DNA of 64,000 nt from Gottfriedia acidiceleris (GTDB lineage: Bacteria; Bacillota; Bacilli; Bacillales; Bacillaceae_G): positions 1,798,001 through 1,862,000 of the forward strand of contig NZ_CP096034.1 of the NCBI RefSeq assembly GCF_023115465.1, read 5' to 3'. The stretch's first letter is position 1. Every line of letters begins with the position of its first letter. The notes under the pieces were generated by a model. That model searched no databases. It was not told where the DNA came from and saw nothing but the letters and a program-made list of their open reading frames with translations. A program made the translations under genes and the position numbers. This document shows positions 35,937-44,957 of this stretch, piece after piece.

Positions 35937-36215
35937 CTAGTAATTTGCTTGAATTGTAATAGATAGTTTGTTTTTTTGAGTTACCATTGTGACTTCACCA
36001 ATCCAATCTTCAATATCTCCTAGGGTTGGCATAATGTCATAATTTTGGACTAGTCTAGCATCGGTTAATGAGACAAGTACATATGGAAAATCGTCTTCAT
36101 TTTCTTCATAAACAAGCATATAGATTGTTTCATTCTTTTTAGTAATAAGGACACTACCTGGCGTAATAATTTTAGAACGGTCAAAAGCTGAGGAGTGTTT
36201 TAAAGTTAAATTCAT
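35937..36215 (-). CDS. Small protein of unknown function, paralogue 2
   Basis: A 92-residue relative of the downstream gene at 35597, sharing FPYVLVSLTDARLVQ and MPTLGDIEDWIGEV with its FPYILLCLDDAISIQ and IPTIEDIEENIGEI. ATG at 36215 follows TGAGGTAA. The two genes lie 67 bp apart on the same strand and are probably cotranscribed. Function unknown; soluble, no signal peptide. Confidence 0.65.
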   Translation of the reverse strand: MNLTLKHSSAFDRSKIITPGSVLITKKNETIYMLVYEENEDDFPYVLVSLTDARLVQNYDIMPTLGDIEDWIGEVTMVTQKNKLSITIQANY

Positions 36216-36319
36216 ATCTATTACCTCATTTCTGCAAATCTAGTAAATTATATGATAGATTTTTGAAAATATGATATTGAGAGAAGGAAAGGAACTAGGT
36301 ATTAAGGGGATGAATTACG

Positions 36320-36397
36320 ATGGGGGCACGACTTGAAAAATGGAATTATGGTTTAGATTTGGCGTTTAACACACTTTATTCACAAAAAACCTTCTAG
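36320..36397 (+). CDS. Possible 25-residue peptide upstream of rluB
   Basis: ATG at 36320, 9-10 nt after AAGGGGATG, opens MGARLEKWNYGLDLAFNTLY and stops at 36395-36397. It lies 59 bp before rluB in the same direction. No family is recognised and no hydrophobic helix is evident; a leader peptide or chance frame are both possible. Confidence 0.28.
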   Translation: MGARLEKWNYGLDLAFNTLYSQKTF

Positions 36398-36456
36398 CTG
36401 CCACTTGTTTTCAATTGTATAAATCTGTATGATGGTTGAAGAGGTGAAATGATCGA

Positions 36457-37185
36457 ATGGAAAGATTACAGAAAGTTATTGCTAGAGCGGGAATTGCTTC
36501 TCGTCGTAAAGCAGAAGAGTTAATTAAAGAAGGAAAAGTGAAAGTAAATGGTCAGGTTGTTACTGAGTTAGGTGTAAAAGTAAGTGGTAACGATCGTGTT
36601 GAAGTGGAAGAGATTCCGATTGATAAAGAAGAACCAGTTTACTTCCTTTTATATAAACCATCAGGTGTAATTTCAAGTGTTTCAGATGATAAAGGTAGAA
36701 AAGTTGTAACAGACTTTTTTCCAATGATTAAACAACGTATCTATCCAATTGGTCGATTGGACTTTGATACATCAGGTATCATTCTATTAACAAATGATGG
36801 AGAATTTTCAAATCTACTTCAACATCCAAAATATGAAATAGATAAAGAATATATCGCAAAAGTAAAAGGGATTCCAACTAAAGAGCAGTTACGTAAATTA
36901 GAAAGAGGAATTGTACTTGAAGATGGGAAAACTGCTCCAGCTCAAGTTAAAATGATTTCACTTGATAAAAGTAAAAATACTGCAATTGTAAGACTGATCA
37001 TTCATGAAGGAAGAAACCGTCAAGTCAAGAGAATGCTTGAGGCGATTGGTACACCTGTAATGAAGTTAAAACGTGAACGATATGCGTTTTTAGATTTGAC
37101 TGGATTAACTCCTGGTGATGCAAGAGAACTATCACCTCATGAAGTGAAAAAGCTAAGAGCAATGGCTACAGCAAAGCCACGCTAA
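36457..37185 (+). CDS. rluB: Ribosomal large subunit pseudouridine synthase RluB
   Basis: A 242-residue RsuA-family enzyme that isomerises a uridine in 23S rRNA. It has an N-terminal S4 RNA-binding domain (LQKVIARAGIASRRKAEELIKEGKVKVNGQVV) and a catalytic domain with the Asp in GRLDFDTSGIILLTNDGE; INEGRNRQVRRM appears here as IHEGRNRQVKRMLEA. ATG at 36457 follows AGAGGTG. The next genes are resABC, as in B. subtilis (ypuL-res). Confidence 0.94.
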   Translation: MERLQKVIARAGIASRRKAEELIKEGKVKVNGQVVTELGVKVSGNDRVEVEEIPIDKEEPVYFLLYKPSGVISSVSDDKGRKVVTDFFPMIKQRIYPIGRLDFDTSGIILLTNDGEFSNLLQHPKYEIDKEYIAKVKGIPTKEQLRKLERGIVLEDGKTAPAQVKMISLDKSKNTAIVRLIIHEGRNRQVKRMLEAIGTPVMKLKRERYAFLDLTGLTPGDARELSPHEVKKLRAMATAKPR

Positions 37186-37317
37186 TGATAAGTCAGACTA
37201 TTGATCACTGCTTTCTTATTTGGTTACCTTACCTATTTATCGTACTTATTTATAATCCGGTTAATACTTTTAGAAACTGTGTTTTAATTCAGTCTGATAC
37301 CCTATTTTTTCACTACG

Positions 37318-37340
37318 ACTCGGTAAATACCGAGTTTTTT
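37318..37340 (+). terminator. Intrinsic terminator between rluB and resA
   Basis: ACTCGGTAAATACCGAGTTTTTT hairpin: CTCGGTA/TACCGAG with a six-T run. The interval 37186-37465 holds no supported gene. Confidence 0.75.
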
Positions 37341-37465
37341 CTATGTTTCAAACATTTAATATTCCAGGTTAAAAGATTGAAAATTTAGTCTTTTTTGAAA
37401 CGTATCAAATTTCTATTCAAGAATAGGAAATAATGATATTCTATCATATGGGAGGAACTGTATAT

Positions 37466-37993
37466 ATGAAGAAAAATAGAACGTTAATTCGAACAATTAT
37501 CTTATTAGTTTTGGTTTGTGCAATTGGTTATACTTTTTACATAAATTTCTTTAAGAAAGATGAAGTTATTACTAAAGGAAGTACAGCACCAAACTTTGCT
37601 ATGACGGAGCTGAGTACTGGTAAGAGCTATACTCTTTCAGGTGAAAAAGGAAAAGGCGTAATTGTTAATTTTTGGGGTACTTGGTGTGAGCCATGTAAGC
37701 GAGAAATGCCTTTTATGAATGAAATCTATTCGAAATATAAGGGAAAAGGGATCGAGTTACTTGCAATGAATGCAGATGAATCAAAATTTTCAGTACAAAG
37801 ATTTGTAAGCGATTATAAACTTAATTTTCCAGTCGGAATAGATAAAGATCAAGAGGTTTTAAATATATATGGTGTTAACCCTTTACCAACTACGTTTTTT
37901 GTAAGTCCGGATGGGACAATAAAGAGAATCGTAACTGGTCAAATGACACCGAATTCTTTTGAAAGTTATATTAAAGAAATATTACCAAAATGA
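37466..37993 (+). CDS. resA: Thiol-disulfide oxidoreductase ResA
   Basis: A membrane-anchored thioredoxin-fold protein (175 residues) facing outside, which reduces the haem-binding cysteines of apocytochrome c. The N-terminal anchor is TLIRTIILLVLVCAIGYTFYINFF and the active site is WCEPC with Cys74 and Cys77. ATG 37466 is chosen (GGGAGG upstream) over an earlier in-frame ATG without a site. resB and resC follow, making a System II cytochrome c maturation operon. Confidence 0.95.
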   Translation: MKKNRTLIRTIILLVLVCAIGYTFYINFFKKDEVITKGSTAPNFAMTELSTGKSYTLSGEKGKGVIVNFWGTWCEPCKREMPFMNEIYSKYKGKGIELLAMNADESKFSVQRFVSDYKLNFPVGIDKDQEVLNIYGVNPLPTTFFVSPDGTIKRIVTGQMTPNSFESYIKEILPK

Positions 37994-38021
37994 TGAGTGT
38001 ACATTAGTAAGGGGAAATAAA

Positions 38022-39638
38022 ATGGAGACTTTTAAATGTGAATGTGGTCATCTTAATCATGTAGGTACTATAATATGTGAGTCATGTGGTAAACCTCAAG
38101 ATGAAAAAGCAACCGAATTACTTGATATGCGCTATGAAGGGACTGCTAGAAGATCAATCGTTAATAATCAAACTTATATAGATAAAATATGGACGTTTTT
38201 CTCATCTGTAAAAGTAGCTGTTATCATTATTCTAATTACGCTAGTAGCAGCAGCTTTAGGTACTATTTTTCCGCAAAGAGATTTACTACCACCTACTGCG
38301 AATCCTGCAACGTATTATCAAGATGAATATGGAATCTTTGGTAAAATATACGATGCAATTGGTTTGGATAATACGTTTAACTCTTGGTGGTTCATGTTAC
38401 TTGTTGCATCGATTGGGATATCACTAGTAATTTGTAGTTTAGATCGAATTTTACCACTCTATAAAGCTCTAAACAAACAAACTGTTACTAGACATCCAAA
38501 CTTTTTAAAAAGACAAAAAATGTTTGGAATTAGTAGAGTTGAACAGATTCCAGACGAAATAGAAAAAGCTAAAGTTAACTTGCGTAAAAGAGGTTATAAG
38601 ATTCGTGAAGAAAACGGCAATATTCTAGCAGAAAAAGGTCGTTTCTCTCGCTGGGGTCCATATGTAAACCATATAGGGTTAATTATTTTCCTTATTGGGG
38701 TAATGATGAGATATGTACCAGGAATGTATATGGATAAGGCCCTTTGGGTTCAAGAAGGTGAATTAAAACCTGTCGTTGGTACAAACCAAAACTATTATAT
38801 TAAATTAAATGATTTCCATATGGAAACGTATGATAAAGATAAAGAGGGTAAAGTTTATAAAAAAGCGATTGAGCGCTTCGGCAATGATAAAATTCCAAAA
38901 AACTATCAAGCCGATGTGACGTTGTATAAACGCGAAGGAAATTTAATACCAGGAGAAGATCCAAAACTTAAAAAAGTAAAAGATTATAGTATTAAAGTTA
39001 ATGAACCTCTAAAGTTCCAAAACTTCGCTCTATATCAAGTAGATTATCGAATTGGTGAATTTAGTGCATTTTTATTTACATTACAAAATAAACAAACAGG
39101 TGAAAAATTAGGGCCAATAACAGTAGATTTACAAAATCCTAAAGAAGTATATGACCTGAAAAATGGCTATAAAGTAGAACTTAAAAATTATTTTCCAGAT
39201 TTCTATTTTAACTCTGATGGTCAACCTGATACAAAAACAAGAAAACCGAACAATCCAGCGTTTGTATTTAAAATGACTACTCCAAAAACACCAAAAGGTG
39301 AAGTAGCATTTGTTGCGATCAAACAAAATATTGAACCAAATGGTGAAAACAAATATAAAATGTCATTTGCAGGTATTGAAACAAAAGATTCAACTGGTTT
39401 AACAGTACGTAAAGATTTAACTCTTTGGTTACTAGGACTTGGAGGAGCAATCTTTATGATTGGTGTAATTCAAGGTATGTATTGGTATCACCGACGCGTT
39501 TGGATCCAAAATCAAGATGGGGAAGTTTGGGTTGCGGCATTTACAAATAAAAACTATTATGGTTTAAAGATGGAATTAAAGAAAGTGTTTAAAGACACAA
39601 AAATTGAATTGCCGATTGATCAACAAGCTAATGAATAG
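38022..39638 (+). CDS. resB: Cytochrome c biogenesis protein ResB
   Basis: A 538-residue membrane protein that with ResC transports and ligates haem to cytochrome c. It has an N-terminal zinc-ribbon-like segment (Cys6, Cys8, Cys19, Cys22), three transmembrane helices in the first 230 residues (VAVIIILITLVAAALGTIF and others), a large extracytoplasmic domain and a C-terminal helix (LGGAIFMIGVIQGMYWY). ATG 38022 has AAGGGGAAA upstream; an in-frame ATG inside resA is discounted. Confidence 0.95.
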   Translation: METFKCECGHLNHVGTIICESCGKPQDEKATELLDMRYEGTARRSIVNNQTYIDKIWTFFSSVKVAVIIILITLVAAALGTIFPQRDLLPPTANPATYYQDEYGIFGKIYDAIGLDNTFNSWWFMLLVASIGISLVICSLDRILPLYKALNKQTVTRHPNFLKRQKMFGISRVEQIPDEIEKAKVNLRKRGYKIREENGNILAEKGRFSRWGPYVNHIGLIIFLIGVMMRYVPGMYMDKALWVQEGELKPVVGTNQNYYIKLNDFHMETYDKDKEGKVYKKAIERFGNDKIPKNYQADVTLYKREGNLIPGEDPKLKKVKDYSIKVNEPLKFQNFALYQVDYRIGEFSAFLFTLQNKQTGEKLGPITVDLQNPKEVYDLKNGYKVELKNYFPDFYFNSDGQPDTKTRKPNNPAFVFKMTTPKTPKGEVAFVAIKQNIEPNGENKYKMSFAGIETKDSTGLTVRKDLTLWLLGLGGAIFMIGVIQGMYWYHRRVWIQNQDGEVWVAAFTNKNYYGLKMELKKVFKDTKIELPIDQQANE

Positions 39639-39658
39639 AGTTTAAATAGGGGGAAAAT

Positions 39659-40825
39659 ATGTACGAGCTAAGTAGTAATTTTTTATTTATCGCGTTTATT
39701 TGTTATATTGTAGCTACTTTCTTTTTTGGCGGCTCGATGAAAACAAATGATAATGGTCCTAATAGATGGGGTACTATTGGTATTACGATTACATTAATTG
39801 GATTCTTATCGCAAATTACTTATTTTATTTTAAGATGGATTGCTGCTGGACATGCACCTGTAAGTAATCTATTTGAATTTATTACATTCTTTGGAATGAT
39901 GTTAATTTTTGCGTTTATCATGATTTATTTTATGTATCGCTTAAATATAATTGGATTATTCGCATTACCGTTGTCAATTATCATCATTGCTTATGCATCA
40001 GTATTTCCACATGAAATCAAACCATTAGTTCCATCTTTAAAAAGCTATTGGTTACATATCCATGTAACGACAGCAGCCTTAGGGGAAGCTATTTTAGCGA
40101 TTAGCTTTATAACTGGACTAATTTATTTAATTAAAAATATCGATCAAAAAGGATCAACAAAGAAAACATTCTGGCTAGAAGCAGTTTTATATTTCTTAGT
40201 AACTGTAGTTGGTTTCGTCGTTATTTCAACAGCATTTACTGCATCTGGATACGAAGCAAAATATAATTGGATTAATAAAGATAAAGTACAAGAAGAAATG
40301 GTCTATAATCTTCCGTCACTTGTTGGCCCACATAAAGGTGAATTGACTACAAAAGATCGATTTGAAGCTCTTGCAGAAATGCCAGCAATGGTTAATGCTA
40401 AGAAATTAAACACTGTAATTTGGTCAATTTTTGCTGGTGCAGCATTATATGCAATCATCCGTTTAATTTTAAGAAAACGAATTGGTGCATTTTTACAGCC
40501 TTTTGTACAAAAAGTCGATAGTGAATTATTAGATGAAATCGGATACCGTGCTGTAGCAATTGGTTTTCCGGTATTTACACTTGGTGGATTAATCTTTGCT
40601 ATGATTTGGGCTCAAATTGCTTGGACAAAGTTCTGGAGTTGGGACCCAAAAGAAGATTGGGCATTAATCACATGGTTATTCTATGCAGTGTTCTTACATC
40701 TTCGTTTCAAAAGAAATTGGCAAGGTGAAAAGTCTGCTTGGTTAGCCGTATTAGGATTTGCAATTATTATGTTTAACTTAATTGCTGTTAACTTAATCAT
40801 TGCAGGCTTACACTCTTATGCGTAA
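39659..40825 (+). CDS. resC: Cytochrome c biogenesis protein ResC
   Basis: A 388-residue polytopic haem-handling protein of the CcmC/CcsA family (386 in B. subtilis). The hallmark WWD-type domain reads [20 protein letters not shown], and conserved His residues flank it (YWLHIHVT upstream, AVFLHLRF downstream). ATG at 39659 follows TAGGGGGAAA. It ends the resABC operon at a strong terminator, with resDE under separate control. Confidence 0.95.
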   Translation: MYELSSNFLFIAFICYIVATFFFGGSMKTNDNGPNRWGTIGITITLIGFLSQITYFILRWIAAGHAPVSNLFEFITFFGMMLIFAFIMIYFMYRLNIIGLFALPLSIIIIAYASVFPHEIKPLVPSLKSYWLHIHVTTAALGEAILAISFITGLIYLIKNIDQKGSTKKTFWLEAVLYFLVTVVGFVVISTAFTASGYEAKYNWINKDKVQEEMVYNLPSLVGPHKGELTTKDRFEALAEMPAMVNAKKLNTVIWSIFAGAALYAIIRLILRKRIGAFLQPFVQKVDSELLDEIGYRAVAIGFPVFTLGGLIFAMIWAQIAWTKFWSWDPKEDWALITWLFYAVFLHLRFKRNWQGEKSAWLAVLGFAIIMFNLIAVNLIIAGLHSYA

Positions 40826-40827
40826 TT

Positions 40828-40873
40828 AAAAAAAGCTCTGTAAAGGATAAACCTTCCTTTACAGGGCTTTTTT
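40828..40873 (+). terminator. Intrinsic terminator after resC
   Basis: AAAAAGCTCTGTAAAGG pairs with CCTTTACAGGGCTTTTT, followed by a T-run. Confidence 0.88.
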
Positions 40874-41049
40874 CTATTTTTGATCCGCGTTTATTTAAAT
40901 GCTTCCTTATAAATGGTACACTTACTTCCTAGTTTTTTTTCACTATTTTATGGAAATAATAAATTCTAAGAATTATGTAAAAATGTTCACAAATTATACT
41001 AGAATATACAATTTTTATTATGTAAAATTATGAAGAGGGGGTCGAAATT

Positions 41050-41769
41050 ATGGATCAAAATATAAAAATATTAATAGCAGATGATGAAGATCGTATTAGA
41101 CGATTATTAAAAATGTATTTGGAACGTGATGGTTATAGTATTGATGAAGCTGATAACGGCGAGGATGCATTAAATTTAGCATTAAAGAATGAATATTCCT
41201 TAATCGTACTAGATTTGATGATGCCTAAAATTGATGGAATTGAAGTTTGTAGGGAATTACGAAAAACAAAAACAACTCCTGTCATCATGTTAACGGCAAA
41301 AGGTGAAGAAACAAACCGAGTTCAAGGTTTTGAAGTAGGGACGGATGATTATATCGTTAAACCATTTAGTCCGCGTGAAGTCGTTCTTCGAGTTAAAGCT
41401 CTATTGAGACGTTCTTCCACTGTACCAGTATTTACTTCAGACAATTCTTCTGCGAAGGATATCGTTGTGTTTTCGCATCTAACGATTGATAATGATGCTC
41501 ATAAAGTAATTGTTGAAGGAGAAGAGATCAGTTTAACGCCAAAAGAATACGAACTACTGTTGTTTTTAGCAAAGGCACCTGACAAAGTATTTGATCGTGA
41601 AACATTATTAAAATCAGTTTGGCAATATGATTTTTTCGGAGATTTACGTACAGTAGACACACATGTAAAACGACTGCGAGAAAAATTAAGTAAAAGCTCT
41701 GAGGATGCTGCGAAAATGATCGTCACTGTTTGGGGTGTCGGTTATAAATTTGAAGTAGGTCAGGAGTAA
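41050..41769 (+). CDS. resD: Response regulator ResD
   Basis: An OmpR-type regulator (239 residues) of aerobic/anaerobic respiration. The receiver domain has the acidic pocket ADDEDR, phospho-acceptor Asp55 in LIVLDLMMPKIDG and the conserved Lys in YIVKPFSPRE. The C-terminal winged helix ends ...VDTHVKRLREKL...VWGVGYKF. ATG at 41050 follows GAGGGGGT. Its stop overlaps the resE start. Position after resABC supports the ResD call. Confidence 0.95.
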   Translation: MDQNIKILIADDEDRIRRLLKMYLERDGYSIDEADNGEDALNLALKNEYSLIVLDLMMPKIDGIEVCRELRKTKTTPVIMLTAKGEETNRVQGFEVGTDDYIVKPFSPREVVLRVKALLRRSSTVPVFTSDNSSAKDIVVFSHLTIDNDAHKVIVEGEEISLTPKEYELLLFLAKAPDKVFDRETLLKSVWQYDFFGDLRTVDTHVKRLREKLSKSSEDAAKMIVTVWGVGYKFEVGQE

Positions 41770-43553
41770 TGATCGTAAGGAGTTTAGTCGGCAAGCTTTG
41801 GCTGACAATTATCTTACTAGTCTCTCTTGTATTATCATTCTTGACCTTTGTCTTAATAGGATTTTTTGAAAAATTTTATATTGACCTTCAAGTACAAAAT
41901 ATGAAAGATGATGCCACAAAAATTGCACAATTAATCGAAAATGGTCAACCACTCTCAGATATTGAGTATTTATCAAATAATATTGTTAGTAGATATTCAA
42001 GAGTAATCATTTCTATTGACGGTCAAGAGCCATGGTATTCAAATAATACATATGGAATACAGGAGCTACCTTTTAAAGAAATAAAAAATGATGAAATCCT
42101 AAAAAAAACGTTAACTGATAATAAAGAGGTCAGTAAAAGACTTGTTTATGGTGAAAATAGTGAGAGAGAAAAATTAGTAGTGGGCGTTCCATTACATACA
42201 AACTCAAATAATGGAGCTGTATTTATATACCAAACATTACAACCTGTAAAAGTAATGATTCACCAAACGACTAATTTTGTCTTGCTCGCGGCATCGATTG
42301 GGATTGTTTTAACAACATTTTTCTCATTCTTTCTTTCATCTAAAATTACAGCACCGCTTAGAAAGATGAAAGAAGTTGTAAGTAGTATGACTTCAGGGAA
42401 TTTTAATGTGAAAGTACCAATTCATTCAAGTGATGAAATTGGAGAGCTTGCGTATTCATTTAACAAGATGAGTAAACAATTAAATTTTAATATGAATGCA
42501 TTAAAACAAGAGAAGGAGAAAGTTTCTAATATTATTACAAGTATGGTAGATGGTGTAATTTCGATTGATAAAGAAGGTCAAATCGTGACATCAAATCCAC
42601 CAGCTGAACGCTTTTTGAAAATGCTAAATGATGATCAATTTGAAGAACCTTCTTCACTTGTTTTAACGAAAGAACTATTAGATTTATTTGTATTAGTAGT
42701 CGAAAGTGAGAAAAAGCAATTTATTGAATTAAATTTCGATCAAGGCAATTGGCAAGTATTAATGTCGCCTCTTTATAATCAAACAACTATAAGAGGCGTT
42801 GTAGCGGTGATTCGTGATGTTACAGAGCAAAGACGTTTAGAAAAAATGAGAAAAGATTTTATAGCACATGTTTCTCATGAACTACGTACGCCTATTTCCT
42901 TATTACAAGGCTATAGCGAAGCGATTGTTGATGGTGTAGCAGAATCCAAGGAAGAGATGCAAGAATTGTCACAAATCATTTATGATGAGTCACTTAGAAT
43001 GGGTCGATTAGTAAATGATTTGTTAGATTTAGCAAGAATGGAGAACGGTTTTACTGAATTAAATAGAGAGTTCGTTCCTCTAGTTCAATTTGTAGATCGA
43101 ATTTTACGCAAGTTTAAAGGTTTAGCAAAGGAAAAGAATATTAAGCTATTTGGAGAAATTGACAACATTCCACATTCAAATATCTACATAGATGAGGATC
43201 GAATGGAACAGGTTTTTACAAATTTAATTGATAATGCAATAAGACATACAAATGAAAATGGAAGAATAATTGTTTCAGTAAATCAAAATGAACGATCAAC
43301 TACATTTAATTTTATTGATTCAGGTGCAGGGATTTCAAAAGAAGATTTACCATTTGTATTTGAACGTTTTTATAAAGCGGATAAAGCTCGGACAAGAGGT
43401 AGAAGTGGAACGGGTTTAGGTTTATCAATCGTTAAAAATATTGTAACAGCACATGGTGGATCAATCCAGGTCTATAGTGAAGTAGGACAGGGAACGACAT
43501 TTAAGGTTAAAATACCGCATAATTTACGAATGAACGAAAAAGATGTAGAGTAA
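41769..43553 (+). CDS. resE: Sensor histidine kinase ResE
   Basis: A 594-residue membrane kinase. It has two transmembrane helices bracketing an extracytoplasmic domain (residues about 35-165), HAMP (SSKITAPLRKMKEVV...), a PAS domain (VSNIITSMVDGVISIDKEGQIV), HisKA with phospho-His370 in FIAHVSHELRTP, and an HATPase domain with N box QVFTNLIDNAIRHT and G boxes DSGAGIS and GRSGTGLGLSI. It is coupled to resD by TAATG and senses redox or oxygen limitation in B. subtilis. Confidence 0.95.
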   Translation: MIVRSLVGKLWLTIILLVSLVLSFLTFVLIGFFEKFYIDLQVQNMKDDATKIAQLIENGQPLSDIEYLSNNIVSRYSRVIISIDGQEPWYSNNTYGIQELPFKEIKNDEILKKTLTDNKEVSKRLVYGENSEREKLVVGVPLHTNSNNGAVFIYQTLQPVKVMIHQTTNFVLLAASIGIVLTTFFSFFLSSKITAPLRKMKEVVSSMTSGNFNVKVPIHSSDEIGELAYSFNKMSKQLNFNMNALKQEKEKVSNIITSMVDGVISIDKEGQIVTSNPPAERFLKMLNDDQFEEPSSLVLTKELLDLFVLVVESEKKQFIELNFDQGNWQVLMSPLYNQTTIRGVVAVIRDVTEQRRLEKMRKDFIAHVSHELRTPISLLQGYSEAIVDGVAESKEEMQELSQIIYDESLRMGRLVNDLLDLARMENGFTELNREFVPLVQFVDRILRKFKGLAKEKNIKLFGEIDNIPHSNIYIDEDRMEQVFTNLIDNAIRHTNENGRIIVSVNQNERSTTFNFIDSGAGISKEDLPFVFERFYKADKARTRGRSGTGLGLSIVKNIVTAHGGSIQVYSEVGQGTTFKVKIPHNLRMNEKDVE

Positions 43554-43714
43554 TCTTGTTTCATATAAAACATATTTCATCATGTTTAGAGACGAAATTT
43601 CTGCAAAACACATAAAAAACAAATAAAAGGTTAGTAAAATAATAAACAAATAAATAAAATAATTGAATTCTTACCCAATTTATCTTACGATTGAATTAAT
43701 GAAATATTGATGAG

Positions 43715-43910
43715 TTTAGTGCAAATATTGCTTAAAAGGGAATCTGGTATAATCCAGAACTGTCCCCGCAACTGTAATGTGGACGAAACGAATAGCCACT
43801 GTTCTTTAAGAATGGGAAGGTCGGAGTAGGTTGAAACAAAGTCAGTAGACCTGCTAAATTCATCCTTGTTCAATTCTTCGGGGAGTAAGAATTTGAAGCA
43901 GCAATTGCAA
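43715..43910 (+). promoter_or_regulatory. Cobalamin (adenosylcobalamin) riboswitch
   Basis: Signature segments occur in order: AAAAGGGAAT, CTGTCCCCGCAACTGTAA (43770-43787), AGCCACTG, TGGGAAGG and the B12 box AGTCAGTAGACCTGCT (43840-43855), which deviates from the usual AGYCAGGAGACCTGCC at two positions. A terminator follows before btuF. B12 binding should repress the downstream uptake operon. The 5' and 3' limits are approximate. Confidence 0.92.
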
Positions 43911-43937
43911 GACTTCTTGTATTTATATGTTGTTTCA

Positions 43938-43967
43938 GCCCCCGTTCAAAATGAATGGGGTTTTTTT
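43938..43967 (+). terminator. B12 riboswitch terminator
   Basis: CCCCGTTC (43940-43947) pairs with GAATGGGG (43953-43960), followed by seven T. It lies 31 bp before btuF. Confidence 0.82.
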
Positions 43968-43997
43968 ATGCTTTCCAAATATATTAGGAGGATTTAA

Positions 43998-44957
43998 ATG
44001 AAGAAGTTTTTATCAGGTTTGATCATTATGTTATTGTGTTTAGGATTATTTGGTTGTAATAATGATTCGACACAAAAAAAATCGAATGTAAGTAAGAGTG
44101 AACAAGCAACTTTTCCAATGACTGTAAAAGATGCAACGAACAAAGAAATTAGCTTTAAAAAAGCACCTAAAAGAATAGTATCACTTATTCCAAGTAATAC
44201 TGAAATCTTGTTTTCTATTGGTGATGGCAAGGATGTAGTAGGGGTAACGGATTTTGACAATTATCCAAAAGAAGTAAAATCAATTGATAAAGTTGGCGGA
44301 AATAATGCCGATATGACATATAATGTTGAAAAAATTATTTCATTAAAACCTGATTTGGTTTTGGCGCATGAATCAAGTTTAGGAATTTCTGCTGATGGTT
44401 TAGAACAGATAAAACAAGCGGGGATTAATGTTTTTGTCGTAAAAAATGCAGCAACTATTAATGATGTGTATGATACAATTCAACAAGTTGGAGAGATAAC
44501 GGGGAAAACTGAGCAATCGAAAAAAGTAGTAACTGGTATGAAAACAAAATTAGATGAAATTAGCAAAAAAACAGCCAAAGTAACTACAAATCCAAAGGTT
44601 TGGCTTGAAATATCAGGACCACCAGAAATATATACAGCAGGTAAAGGTACGTTCCTAGACGAAATGCTTTCGATTGTTCATGCTAAAAACGTAGCAAAAA
44701 GTGAAAAAGGTTGGGTAAAGTATAGTGAGGAATCAGCGATTAAAGCGAATCCCGATGTGATTTTAACAACTTATGGATATTATGTTCCAAATCTAGAAAA
44801 AACTGTAATGGCTAGAAAAAACTGGCAAACAGTAAACGCAATTAAAAATCACCGTGTATATGATGTTAATTCAGATACAACATCTAGACCAGGTCCAAGA
44901 CTTGCAGAGGGAGTCGAAGCAATTGCAAAGGCGGTTTACCCAGAGCTTTATAAATAA
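43998..44957 (+). CDS. btuF: Cobalamin ABC transporter substrate-binding lipoprotein
   Basis: A 319-residue periplasmic-binding-protein-fold lipoprotein. The lipobox is LFGC with Cys20. The mature part carries RIVSLIPSNTEILFSIGDGKDVVGVTDF, typical of BtuF-like and iron-siderophore binders. B12 specificity is inferred from the upstream cobalamin riboswitch and the adenosyltransferase at the end of the operon. ATG at 43998 follows TAGGAGGA. The btuC gene overlaps its 3' end. Confidence 0.88.
   Translation: MKKFLSGLIIMLLCLGLFGCNNDSTQKKSNVSKSEQATFPMTVKDATNKEISFKKAPKRIVSLIPSNTEILFSIGDGKDVVGVTDFDNYPKEVKSIDKVGGNNADMTYNVEKIISLKPDLVLAHESSLGISADGLEQIKQAGINVFVVKNAATINDVYDTIQQVGEITGKTEQSKKVVTGMKTKLDEISKKTAKVTTNPKVWLEISGPPEIYTAGKGTFLDEMLSIVHAKNVAKSEKGWVKYSEESAIKANPDVILTTYGYYVPNLEKTVMARKNWQTVNAIKNHRVYDVNSDTTSRPGPRLAEGVEAIAKAVYPELYK

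Noticed and set aside
37185-37388. 67-codon frame after rluB
   Set aside because: It runs through the rluB terminator hairpin, has no ribosome binding site and has atypical composition.
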